DNA from: an uncultured Eubacteriales bacterium
Lineage (GTDB): Bacteria; Bacillota; Clostridia; Lachnospirales; Bianqueaceae
Assembly: GCA_902782895.1 (NCBI GenBank)
Contig: CACZPA010000223.1
Location: 1 to 5,864, forward strand
Direction of reading: 5' to 3'
DNA length: 5,864 nt
The first letter of the stretch is position 1. Every line of letters begins with the position of its first letter. Made by a program: the position numbers and the translations under genes. Under the pieces are notes generated by a model. The model was not told where the DNA came from. It worked only from the letters and a program-made list of their open reading frames with translations, and did no database searches. Shown piece by piece: positions 1 through 5,864 of the stretch.

Positions 1-1275
1 CTGACCGATCAGGAAGTCCGGGCGGCGCTGGCTGAATCCCTGAACGGGCAGATCTTTAAGGGATCTGCTCTGCACGGGGAGAAGCTGCACCGCGTACTGC
101 TGATTCCTCCGGATTATACCCGCTTCTACTCCGGGTCCGGACTGATCACCAATACCTATTATCATCTGCTGAAGGACATGGGCGTTGAGGCCGACGTTCT
201 GCCGGCGCTCGGCACGCATGTCGCGATGACGGAAGCAGAGATCAAATCCATGTACGGAGACATTCCTCTGGATCATTTCTTCGTACACAACTGGCGTACC
301 GACGTCGACAAGGTCGGCGTTGTACCCGCGGATTACATCTCCGAGATTACCGAAGGTCTGTGGACGGATCCGATCGATGTGGAAATCGACCGCCGTCTGC
401 TGGATCCGAAGTATGATCTGATCATCTCGATCGGCCAGGTCGTGCCGCACGAAGTCGTCGGTATGGCCAACCACGCCAAGAACCTTTTCGTTGGCTGCGG
501 CGGCTCCAGCATGATCAACTCCTCCCATATGGTCGGTGCCGTTTACGGCATGGAGCGTATGATGGGCAAGGATTATACGCCGGTCCGCAAGATCTTCGAT
601 TATGGTCTGACCCATTGCCTGGCTGACCGTCCGATCCTCTTCGCGCTGACCGTTACGACGGCTCCCAATGATGAGATCCGGATGCACGGCCTGTTCATCT
701 CCGAAGAGCGTGAAGGCCTGGAGAAGGCTGTCGCGCTGGCGCAGGAGAAGAACATCGACTTCGTCGACCACGGTCTCAAGAAATGCGTCGTTTATCTGAC
801 GCCGAAGGAATTCCACAGCACATGGCTTGGCAACAAGGCTGTCTACCGTACCCGTATGGCGATGGCGGACGGCGGCGAGCTGATCATCCTCGCGCCGGGC
901 GTTGAGCGTTTCGGCGAGGATATGACCGTTGACGGACTGATCCGCAAGTACGGCTATCGCGGACGTCTGAAGACTCTGGAAGAATTCCGCAAGCCCGAGA
1001 ACCAGGATCTCCGTGACAACATGGGCGCCGCGGCGCACATGATCCACGGATCCTCCGACGGACGTTTCACGATCACCTATGCGGTTCGTGATATCACGCA
1101 GGAAGAGATCGCCGGCGTTGGCTTCCAGCCTGCCAGCTATGACGAGATGGTTAAGCGCTATGATCCTGAGAAACTGACCTACGGTTACAACACCCTGCCG
1201 GACGGCGAAGAGATCTACTTTATCCCGAATCCGGCTCTCGGTCTGTGGATCAACCGCGAGAAGTTCCAGGAATAA
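1..1275 (+). CDS. LarA-family (DUF2088) nickel-pincer racemase/epimerase, 5' partial; possible aldonate 2-epimerase
   Basis: The frame is open from base 1 to the TAA at 1273-1275, giving 424 visible residues. The first in-frame ATG (178) lies after a conserved motif, so the real start is upstream; by comparison with lactate racemase LarA about 30-35 residues are missing. Numbering from the window edge, the visible motifs are DYTR (38-41), GTH (71-73), and PHE with H150 followed by K160 and H176. The H/+10 K/+26 H spacing is the same as His174-Lys184-His200 of Lactobacillus plantarum LarA, which hold the nickel-pincer nucleotide (NPN) cofactor and do catalysis; D38/R41 and H73 would match Asp72/Arg75 and His108. 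The family is cytosolic and racemises or epimerises alpha-hydroxy acids by hydride transfer. The NPN-making genes larB, larC and larE are not in the window. The C-terminal half (around W275-L-G-N-K279) does not look like true lactate racemase to me, and the adjacent mannonate-type oxidoreductase suggests a sugar-acid substrate such as gluconate/mannonate. Family is sure; substrate is inferred. Confidence 0.9.
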   Translation: MTDQEVRAALAESLNGQIFKGSALHGEKLHRVLLIPPDYTRFYSGSGLITNTYYHLLKDMGVEADVLPALGTHVAMTEAEIKSMYGDIPLDHFFVHNWRTDVDKVGVVPADYISEITEGLWTDPIDVEIDRRLLDPKYDLIISIGQVVPHEVVGMANHAKNLFVGCGGSSMINSSHMVGAVYGMERMMGKDYTPVRKIFDYGLTHCLADRPILFALTVTTAPNDEIRMHGLFISEEREGLEKAVALAQEKNIDFVDHGLKKCVVYLTPKEFHSTWLGNKAVYRTRMAMADGGELIILAPGVERFGEDMTVDGLIRKYGYRGRLKTLEEFRKPENQDLRDNMGAAAHMIHGSSDGRFTITYAVRDITQEEIAGVGFQPASYDEMVKRYDPEKLTYGYNTLPDGEEIYFIPNPALGLWINREKFQE

Positions 1276-1286
1276 TACGAAACGAG

Positions 1287-1333
1287 GAGCTCAAGGCCGG
1301 CATCGGCGCGTCCGGTCGCCGGTCCCCGGGCTC
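1287..1333 (+). other. Intercistronic GC-rich stem-loop
   Basis: GAGCTC at 1287-1292 pairs with GGGCTC at 1328-1333 (one G-U). After a 2x2 mismatch, GG (1295-1296) pairs with CC, and CCGGC (1297-1301) pairs with GCCGG (1318-1322) across a one-base bulge. A small inner CGG/CCG pairing is also possible. No T-tract follows, so it is more likely an RNA processing or stability element between two co-transcribed genes than a terminator. Pairing was done by eye; no energy was computed. Confidence 0.5.
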
Positions 1334-1346
1334 TGATACAAAAGAC

Positions 1347-1352
1347 AGGAGA
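1347..1352 (+). promoter_or_regulatory. Ribosome binding site of the oxidoreductase gene
   Basis: AGGAGA stands 8 bases before the ATG at 1361. This fixes the start of the 538-residue product. Confidence 0.8.
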
Positions 1353-1360
1353 CTGATAAT

Positions 1361-2977
1361 ATGAAATTATCCCTTAGTTCCATTAAGAATGCTGCTGCGT
1401 GGGAGCAGGCCGGTGTTGTTCTTCCGAAATTCGACATCGAGGCTGTAAAGGCCGAGACCGAGAAGAATCCCGTATGGGTACATTTCGGCGCGGGCAATAT
1501 TTTCCGCGGCTTTATCGCGCAGATTCAGCAGCAGCTGCTGAATGACGGCAAGCAGAAGGCCGGTATCGTCGCTGCCGAGACTTTCGATTTCGAAGTTATC
1601 GACAAGATCTACAGACCTTTTGACAATCTGACCCTTCTGGTCGAGATGCATCCGGACGGAACGCTGGACAAGAGCGTTATCGCTTCCATTACTGACGGCG
1701 TTAAGGCTGATTGCACCGACGCTGAGCAGTTCGGCAAGCTGAAGGCGATCTTCCGCAATCCTTCCCTGCAGATGATCAGCTTCACCATCACGGAAAAAGG
1801 CTACTCTCTGACCGGTCTTGACGGCAATTTCAGCCGCCTGGCTCTGGCCGATATCGAAGCCGGCCCCGCTACTCCGCATCACGCGATGAGCGTTGTTGCC
1901 GCAATGCTGTATGAGCGTTTCCAGGCAGGCCGCTATCCTCTGGCTGTTGTCTCCATGGATAACTGCTCTCACAACGGCGAAAAGCTGAAGGCCGGCGTTG
2001 TCACCATGGCTAAGGAATGGTGCAAGCGCGGTTTCGTCGGCGAGGACTTCATCGAGTACATCGACAGTGAGAAGGCAGTTACCTTCCCGTGGTCCATGAT
2101 CGACCGTATCACTCCTCGTCCGGCCGACAGCGTTCAGAAGGATCTGGAGGCTCTTGGATTCGAGGAGATGGCTCCGGTTATCACCTCCAAGCATACCTAT
2201 ATCGCTCCGTTCGTTAACGCCGAGGTTCCGCATTATCTGGTCATCGAGGACCGTTTCCCGAACGGCCGTCCGCAGCTGGATGAGGCTTCCGGTATCTTCC
2301 TGACCGACCGCGACACCGTTAACCAGTCCGAGCGCATGAAGGTTACGACCTGCCTGAACCCGCTGCATACCGCACTTGCTGTTTACGGATGCCTGCTGGG
2401 CTATGACACGATCGCTTCCGAGATGAAGGATTCCGAGCTGCCGAAGCTGGTCTCCCGTCTTGGCTATGACGAGGGAATGCCGGTTGTTACCGATCCTAAG
2501 ATTCTGAGCCCGATGGATTTCATTCATGAGGTTCTGGACGAGCGTCTGCCGAATCCGTATATTCCGGATACCCCGCAGCGTATCGCTACCGATACTTCTC
2601 AGAAGGTTGGCATCCGTTACGGCGAGACCATCAAGGCTTATGCCGCTGATCCGGACCGTGATCCTTCCAAGCTGACCTGCATTCCTCTGGCAATCGCCGG
2701 ATGGTGCCGTTATCTGCTCGGTGTAGATGACAAGGGTGAGAAGATGGATGTTTCTCCGGACCCGATGATCGCACAGCTTCAGGATTACCTGAAGAACGTC
2801 GTCGTCGGACAGCCTGAGACGGCCAAGGGCGCGCTCAAGCCGATCCTCTCCAACGCGGAGATCTTCGGTGTGGATCTGTATTCCGTAGGTCTTGGCGAGA
2901 AGATCGAAAAGATGTTTACGGAAGAAATCGCCGGCCCCGGCGCGATCCGCAGCACTCTGAAGAACTATCTGGACTAA
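1361..2977 (+). CDS. Mannitol dehydrogenase family oxidoreductase, probable D-mannonate/D-fructuronate (UxuB-type)
   Basis: This 538-residue cytosolic protein belongs to the polyol-specific long-chain dehydrogenase family, which uses NAD(P) to interconvert polyols or aldonates with ketoses or keto-uronates. The N-terminal nucleotide-binding domain has HFGAGNIFRG at 41-50, in the place of the family's GxGxFxR loop. SMDNCSHNG (198-206) matches the family's DN-x2-HNG motif. FPWSMIDRITP (242-252) fits the family signature ending in V/I-D-R-I-x-P. The C-terminal catalytic domain carries LNPLH with N333 and H336 in the place of the usual LNGSH; the nearest lysine is K327, one residue further away than in the classical enzymes. 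Length is above the roughly 480-490 residues of E. coli UxuB and closer to the longer forms found in clostridia and Thermotoga. The start is set by AGGAGA 8 bases upstream. It lies 85 bp after the LarA-type gene on the same strand, so the two are probably co-transcribed. Codon use is very biased: TTA at codon 3 is the only TTA/CTA/TCA codon, suggesting high expression. Mannitol, tagaturonate/altronate or another polyol remain possible substrates. Confidence 0.87.
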   Translation: MKLSLSSIKNAAAWEQAGVVLPKFDIEAVKAETEKNPVWVHFGAGNIFRGFIAQIQQQLLNDGKQKAGIVAAETFDFEVIDKIYRPFDNLTLLVEMHPDGTLDKSVIASITDGVKADCTDAEQFGKLKAIFRNPSLQMISFTITEKGYSLTGLDGNFSRLALADIEAGPATPHHAMSVVAAMLYERFQAGRYPLAVVSMDNCSHNGEKLKAGVVTMAKEWCKRGFVGEDFIEYIDSEKAVTFPWSMIDRITPRPADSVQKDLEALGFEEMAPVITSKHTYIAPFVNAEVPHYLVIEDRFPNGRPQLDEASGIFLTDRDTVNQSERMKVTTCLNPLHTALAVYGCLLGYDTIASEMKDSELPKLVSRLGYDEGMPVVTDPKILSPMDFIHEVLDERLPNPYIPDTPQRIATDTSQKVGIRYGETIKAYAADPDRDPSKLTCIPLAIAGWCRYLLGVDDKGEKMDVSPDPMIAQLQDYLKNVVVGQPETAKGALKPILSNAEIFGVDLYSVGLGEKIEKMFTEEIAGPGAIRSTLKNYLD

Positions 2978-2986
2978 GATCTGATC

Positions 2987-3023
2987 TTGCGGCTGCGGGC
3001 AGTCCCGACTTCCGCCGCTGCGA
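2987..3023 (+). other. GC-rich stem-loop after the oxidoreductase gene
   Basis: Bases 2987-2999 pair with 3011-3023 around an 11-base loop, with a single mismatch (2994/3016) and a few G-U pairs. It begins 10 bases after the stop codon. No T-tract follows it. It may protect the mRNA 3' end or work together with the stronger hairpin 12 bases downstream. Confidence 0.45.
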
Positions 3024-3035
3024 ACCATAAAAACT

Positions 3036-3068
3036 ACGGCCCGGGGATCCTCGCGGTTCCCGGGCTGT
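3036..3068 (+). terminator. Strong hairpin, possible terminator between the oxidoreductase and HAD genes
   Basis: The arm ACGGCCCGGGGA (3036-3047) pairs over 12 bp with TTCCCGGGCTGT (3057-3068), including two G-U pairs, around a 9-base loop. On the plus strand the tail is poor (ATCTGTCATG). On the minus strand the hairpin is followed within two bases by TTTTT (complement of AAAAA, 3029-3033), so as an intrinsic terminator it looks better for antisense transcription. It could also weaken, rather than stop, read-through into the HAD gene. Confidence 0.5.
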
Positions 3069-3096
3069 ATCTGTCATGATATATGTATTGATTTTT

Positions 3097-3102
3097 AGGA
3101 GG
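3097..3102 (+). promoter_or_regulatory. Ribosome binding site of the HAD phosphatase gene, deciding the start
   Basis: A perfect AGGAGG lies 9 bases before the ATG at 3112. An in-frame ATG at 3076 would start 12 residues earlier, but it has no such site, sits 8 bases after the hairpin, and would place the AGGAGG inside the coding sequence. I therefore take 3112 as the start. Confidence 0.85.
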
Positions 3103-3111
3103 AATCTGAAC

Positions 3112-3930
3112 ATGCAGCCTGGACGTAAAATGCTTTTCGTCGATCTCGACGATACTCTTCTGAACCGCAAAAAAGAAATCACGCGCGGTAATCATGACGC
3201 GATCCGCCGGACCGTGGAAGCCGGCAATCTGGTCGTTCTGTGCTCCGGCCGCCCGCTTTGCGGCTATGTGAAATACATTGAGGAGCTGCAGCTCGACCGC
3301 GAAGGCTGTTATGTTGTCTCTGCAAACGGCGCCCAGATCTATGATCCGTATAACCGCAGGAATCTGTATTATCAGCCGGTCACGATGACGGAGACAGCGA
3401 AGCTGTTTGAAGAAGCGGCCCGCTGGGGTCTGCATTGCCAGACTTACGATGATACGCATCTGCTTGTCCGTGAGATGAACCGCGAAACCGAGTATTATGT
3501 CGCGCGCACGCCTCTCCCGGTCCGTGTCATGCCGGATCTCCCGAAGGGGCTGGAGCAGGAGCCGATCAAAGTTCTGATCCTGGACCTTGACGATCACGCG
3601 AAGCTTGAAGCCTTCCGTGAGGCGCAGAAGCCCTGGACAGAAGGTCAGGTTGAGATCTTCTTCTCGAACCCCTATTATCTGGAGTGCGTTCATACCGGCA
3701 ATTCCAAGGGTTCCGCTGTGCGTTACCTGCGTGATCTGCTGCAGATTCCGGAGGAAAACACCCTGGCTGCCGGAGATTCGGAGAATGATCTGTCCATGAT
3801 CACTGCCTGCGGCATCGGCTGCGCGGTCGCAAACGCCACGGACGCGGTCAAGGCCCAGTCTTCCTTTATTACGCAGGCAGACTGTGACCACGATGCGATC
3901 GCGGAGATCATCGACAGGTTTATGAGCTGA
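3112..3930 (+). CDS. Cof-type HAD-IIB family phosphatase
   Basis: This 272-residue cytosolic hydrolase has all four HAD motifs. DLDDT (11-15) gives the nucleophile D11 and the acid/base D13, SGR (45-47) is motif II, K199 in GNSKGSA is motif III, and GDSENDLSM (221-229) is motif IV with the magnesium-binding acidic residues. The region between motifs II and III, including SANGAQIYD (70-78), is the C2-type cap typical of the Cof subfamily, and the length is normal for it (about 260-290). Such enzymes are Mg-dependent phosphatases for sugar phosphates, FMN, pyridoxal phosphate and similar small molecules; the sequence does not reveal which. It starts 134 bp after the oxidoreductase gene on the same strand, but two hairpins lie between, so co-transcription is uncertain. 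A role in clearing a phosphorylated sugar in the sugar-acid pathway is only a guess. No TTA, CTA or TCA codon occurs, as in the two upstream genes. Confidence 0.92.
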   Translation: MQPGRKMLFVDLDDTLLNRKKEITRGNHDAIRRTVEAGNLVVLCSGRPLCGYVKYIEELQLDREGCYVVSANGAQIYDPYNRRNLYYQPVTMTETAKLFEEAARWGLHCQTYDDTHLLVREMNRETEYYVARTPLPVRVMPDLPKGLEQEPIKVLILDLDDHAKLEAFREAQKPWTEGQVEIFFSNPYYLECVHTGNSKGSAVRYLRDLLQIPEENTLAAGDSENDLSMITACGIGCAVANATDAVKAQSSFITQADCDHDAIAEIIDRFMS

Positions 3931-3963
3931 TTGGTTTGGGCCGGCATTAAGAGTTTGAAAAGC

Positions 3964-4036
3964 AAAACCGTCCCTGTTGGTTGCGGCAGATGAGCATATC
4001 AAGATATTGCTGCCGGTCCATACGGGACGGTTTTTT
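3964..4036 (+). terminator. Large, probably bidirectional intrinsic terminator between convergent genes
   Basis: AAAACCGTCCC (3964-3974) pairs perfectly over 11 bp with GGGACGGTTTT (4024-4034), and the T run continues to 4036. The interior is also folded: TGG/CCA (3978-3980 with 4018-4020), CGGCAG/CTGCCG (3984-3989 with 4010-4015) and ATAT/ATAT near the tip. On the minus strand the stem runs into TTTTGCTTTT, so it can also end transcription of the convergent gene, whose stop codon is at 4083-4085. The HAD stop codon is 33 bases upstream. Confidence 0.85.
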
Positions 4037-4082
4037 ATTGTATACTTACCATTATATGCCCGCTCACATTTACGGCTGACGA

Positions 4083-5864
4083 TTAATTCAGCTGCAGGGA
4101 CGCGATCAAGCCGCGAATTACATCATTGTCTACCCGTTCAGGCCGCTGCAGCTCATCATAGACGATAACATCGACGCCATAATACCCGTGCGCCATTTTT
4201 TCGTCCAGAACCACCAGATAATCCACGCCTTCAAGACCTACATCAGAAATGCGGTAATAGCACTTCGTTACGTCATATAGCCCGATTTTGAGCTCTTCGA
4301 TCTTCAGGTTCTCAATGTTGCCGGTAGCTTCCTCCATCTTCAGCCGTTCTGTATACTCCGTAAAATCTGTCACCGCTGTCGCGTACTCAACGGATACGAA
4401 GACATTGCCATCCGTTGATACGAGTCTCTCGCCGGATTCCGGATTGTCGCTTTCCTGGAAGATGGCTGCGTCATACATCCAGCAGAGTGTCTGCTCATCA
4501 TCCAGATACTGCACTTTCAGCGTGTCCGGTCCTCCGCCGTTCATCTCCGCGTTATATACGTTTTTGTCGAATTCGAACATCGAGAGGTCAACCTCTCCGT
4601 CCGGATCCAGCACTGCCGCGTATTCTTTGAGCCGCGCCTCCAGGTCATCGCCCTTGAACATAGACAGTTCAACGATGTAATTCTCTGCGTTCTGATCCTT
4701 TTTGCCGTCTGTGTATGTCAGAACTTCTTCGACTGTCCAGTCCGCGTCGAGCGGTTTCATGAAAATCTCATAATCATAGCTGATCTTGCCGTCTGTATTG
4801 GTTCCGATGATTCTGTAGGATCCGTCCTCCTGCGGGCGTGTGAATTCTTTTTCAAACGGAATGCCCAGGAACTGTCCCTTTACGGAAATCGCCTCATCCT
4901 CGGGGACATACGCTGCTTCCATCGGCGTAAACGCATGAACCGCGTCGTAGAATGCCTGGAATCCGACAAAAGGCGTTCCATCGGCATTTACACCGATCCG
5001 CGCGAAGAACGGGGAAATCGTCTCGAGCCCGTCTTCCATATAGCCGCCGAATCCTACTGTATTATAAACATGCAGGAATCCCTGATACTCTCCGATAAAA
5101 GGCACAACCGCGTCAACCGGATCCGCTTCCGCGCCTTGCTGTGCGAAATTCGGCATTCCCGGTTCCATTGTGTAATAGTAGTTGTCGAAATACGAATCCG
5201 CGAGCCGCAGATCTCCATCCACGGTTAAGGTGCCTTTATAGACGCCGTCCGAGGCCTGGATGGACAGAACCCCATCCACATAAGTCCAGTCCGTAGTCTC
5301 TTTCTCTCCGGTGAAATTCAGCTCTGCCTTCCCGTTCTCATAGAAGATGATGCCATTGCCATCCGGCAAGTACTCCTCTCCGTCGATATAATATGTCGTA
5401 ACAACATATCCTCCTGTAGGCGCTGTCGGAGAAGGATTCGTGATCTGCAGGAATTCCGGAAGATCCGCCATCGTTTGCGTTTCGTTCCCGGAAGTATTTT
5501 CCAGATAATTCAGTAAATTGCCGGGAGCTGCCGGAATCTCGTCGGAAATCTTATGGAACGTGAAATCTCCGATTTCTTCAGCGCCGCTTGTCATATGCGC
5601 TTTCAGATCTGTCCCGTCAAAAGTATACTCCATAAAGAGCACGCCCATGTCGATCGTCTTTTCGTCCCATACCAGATGGACACCGGAGTTCTGCCCAAAA
5701 AGAACAAAATATCCCGTTCCGCCGTCCTCCAGCGCGAGCATATAGTACAGCTCAACTTCTTTCAGATCCTCTCCGCTGATGGATTCTCCTTCTACCTCGA
5801 AAAGAACGGTCTCGTAATAACCCTGAATCTTATTGGATACGACCGTCTCCGGTTTGGAGGATTC
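4083..5864 (-). CDS. Probable secreted or lipoprotein-type protein with repeated lipocalin-like beta domains, 5' partial
   Basis: The reading frame runs from the window's right edge to the TAA at 4083-4085, giving 593 visible residues. The first in-frame ATG (5741) cuts into a domain that clearly begins upstream (GYYETVLFEVEG from residue 15), so the true start is beyond the window. Counting from the edge, I see beta-rich domain 1 (about 15-106), a Ser/Thr/Asn/Pro linker, beta-rich domain 2 (about 151-233; GGYVVTTYYIDGEE, then ENGKAELNFTG and DWTYVDGVLSI), a more distant third beta domain (about 257-371), a helical acidic segment (about 378-435), and a C-terminal alpha/beta domain (about 447-593) with C461 and C535. 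Domains 1 and 2 share the G-Y-x(n)-G-E start and the E-D/N-G-x-G/A turn seen in lipocalin-like repeats of clostridial cell-surface lipoproteins. The protein is strongly acidic and has no visible membrane segment or catalytic motif. A signal peptide or lipobox would lie outside the window, so surface location is inferred. It converges on the HAD gene across a shared terminator and has no evident link to the sugar-acid genes. Function unknown. Confidence 0.8.
   Translation of the reverse strand, partial: ESSKPETVVSNKIQGYYETVLFEVEGESISGEDLKEVELYYMLALEDGGTGYFVLFGQNSGVHLVWDEKTIDMGVLFMEYTFDGTDLKAHMTSGAEEIGDFTFHKISDEIPAAPGNLLNYLENTSGNETQTMADLPEFLQITNPSPTAPTGGYVVTTYYIDGEEYLPDGNGIIFYENGKAELNFTGEKETTDWTYVDGVLSIQASDGVYKGTLTVDGDLRLADSYFDNYYYTMEPGMPNFAQQGAEADPVDAVVPFIGEYQGFLHVYNTVGFGGYMEDGLETISPFFARIGVNADGTPFVGFQAFYDAVHAFTPMEAAYVPEDEAISVKGQFLGIPFEKEFTRPQEDGSYRIIGTNTDGKISYDYEIFMKPLDADWTVEEVLTYTDGKKDQNAENYIVELSMFKGDDLEARLKEYAAVLDPDGEVDLSMFEFDKNVYNAEMNGGGPDTLKVQYLDDEQTLCWMYDAAIFQESDNPESGERLVSTDGNVFVSVEYATAVTDFTEYTERLKMEEATGNIENLKIEELKIGLYDVTKCYYRISDVGLEGVDYLVVLDEKMAHGYYGVDVIVYDELQRPERVDNDVIRGLIASLQLN

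Noticed and set aside
178..1275. Starting the LarA-type gene at the first visible ATG
   Set aside because: This would remove the conserved DYTR motif and about 59 well-fitting in-frame residues; the frame is open to the window edge.
1367..3028. A 553-codon antisense open frame covering almost the whole oxidoreductase gene
   Set aside because: Its codons are in exact register with the sense codons, so it is open only because the sense gene lacks TTA, CTA and TCA; it ends precisely at the single sense TTA. The product looks like no known protein, while the sense protein has clear family motifs.
3070..3096. A promoter for the HAD gene in the AT-rich stretch after the hairpin
   Set aside because: TATATG-like bases exist, but a -35 box would fall inside the hairpin and none is recognisable, so it cannot be supported.
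3076..3111. A 12-residue N-terminal extension of the HAD protein from the ATG at 3076
   Set aside because: There is no ribosome binding site for it, and AGGAGG is ideally placed for the ATG at 3112, where the HAD fold begins normally.
3034..4002. A 322-codon antisense open frame over the HAD gene
   Set aside because: It is again in register with the sense codons and explained by the same codon bias; all HAD motifs are on the plus strand.
4288..4680. Plus-strand open frames of 130 and 71 codons opposite the minus-strand gene
   Set aside because: They are rich in serine or arginine with no recognisable motif, and the minus-strand frame is open for 593 codons with sensible domains.
4935..5228. 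A 97-codon plus-strand open frame
   Set aside because: It is in register opposite the minus-strand gene and has no ribosome binding site or recognisable protein features.

Overview
The window looks like a chromosomal stretch from a moderately GC-rich anaerobic Bacillota, most likely a gut or rumen Clostridia member. That is inferred from the strong AGGA-type ribosome binding sites, intrinsic terminators with T-tracts, the clostridial style of the encoded proteins, and a secreted-protein type with repeated beta-rich domains. No rRNA, tRNA, mobile element, phage gene or CRISPR array is visible.

Layout. Positions 1-1275 (+) hold a LarA-family (DUF2088) nickel-pincer racemase/epimerase whose N-terminus lies left of the window. 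After an 85-bp gap with a GC-rich stem-loop comes a 538-residue long-chain mannitol dehydrogenase family oxidoreductase (1361-2977, +), of the mannonate/fructuronate type. A 134-bp gap with two more GC-rich stem-loops separates it from a Cof-type HAD phosphatase (3112-3930, +). A large T-tailed hairpin (3964-4036) then ends transcription, probably in both directions. A convergent minus-strand gene (4083-5864) codes for a probable extracytoplasmic protein with repeated lipocalin-like beta domains. It stays open to the right edge, so its N-terminus and signal sequence are outside the window.

How the genes may work together. The first two genes look like a sugar-acid unit. Some LarA homologues act on aldonates rather than lactate, including D-gluconate 2-epimerases that make D-mannonate, and D-mannonate is what a UxuB-type oxidoreductase interconverts with D-fructuronate. 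A nickel-dependent aldonate epimerase feeding or draining the mannonate/fructuronate node is the most interesting idea here, but it is an inference from family and adjacency. The HAD phosphatase could act on a phosphorylated sugar, though nothing ties it firmly to the pathway. The convergent gene appears unrelated.

The three plus-strand genes almost never use TTA, CTA or TCA. This strong codon bias creates long spurious antisense reading frames opposite them. The minus-strand gene is less strict. I found no convincing previously undescribed multi-gene system.
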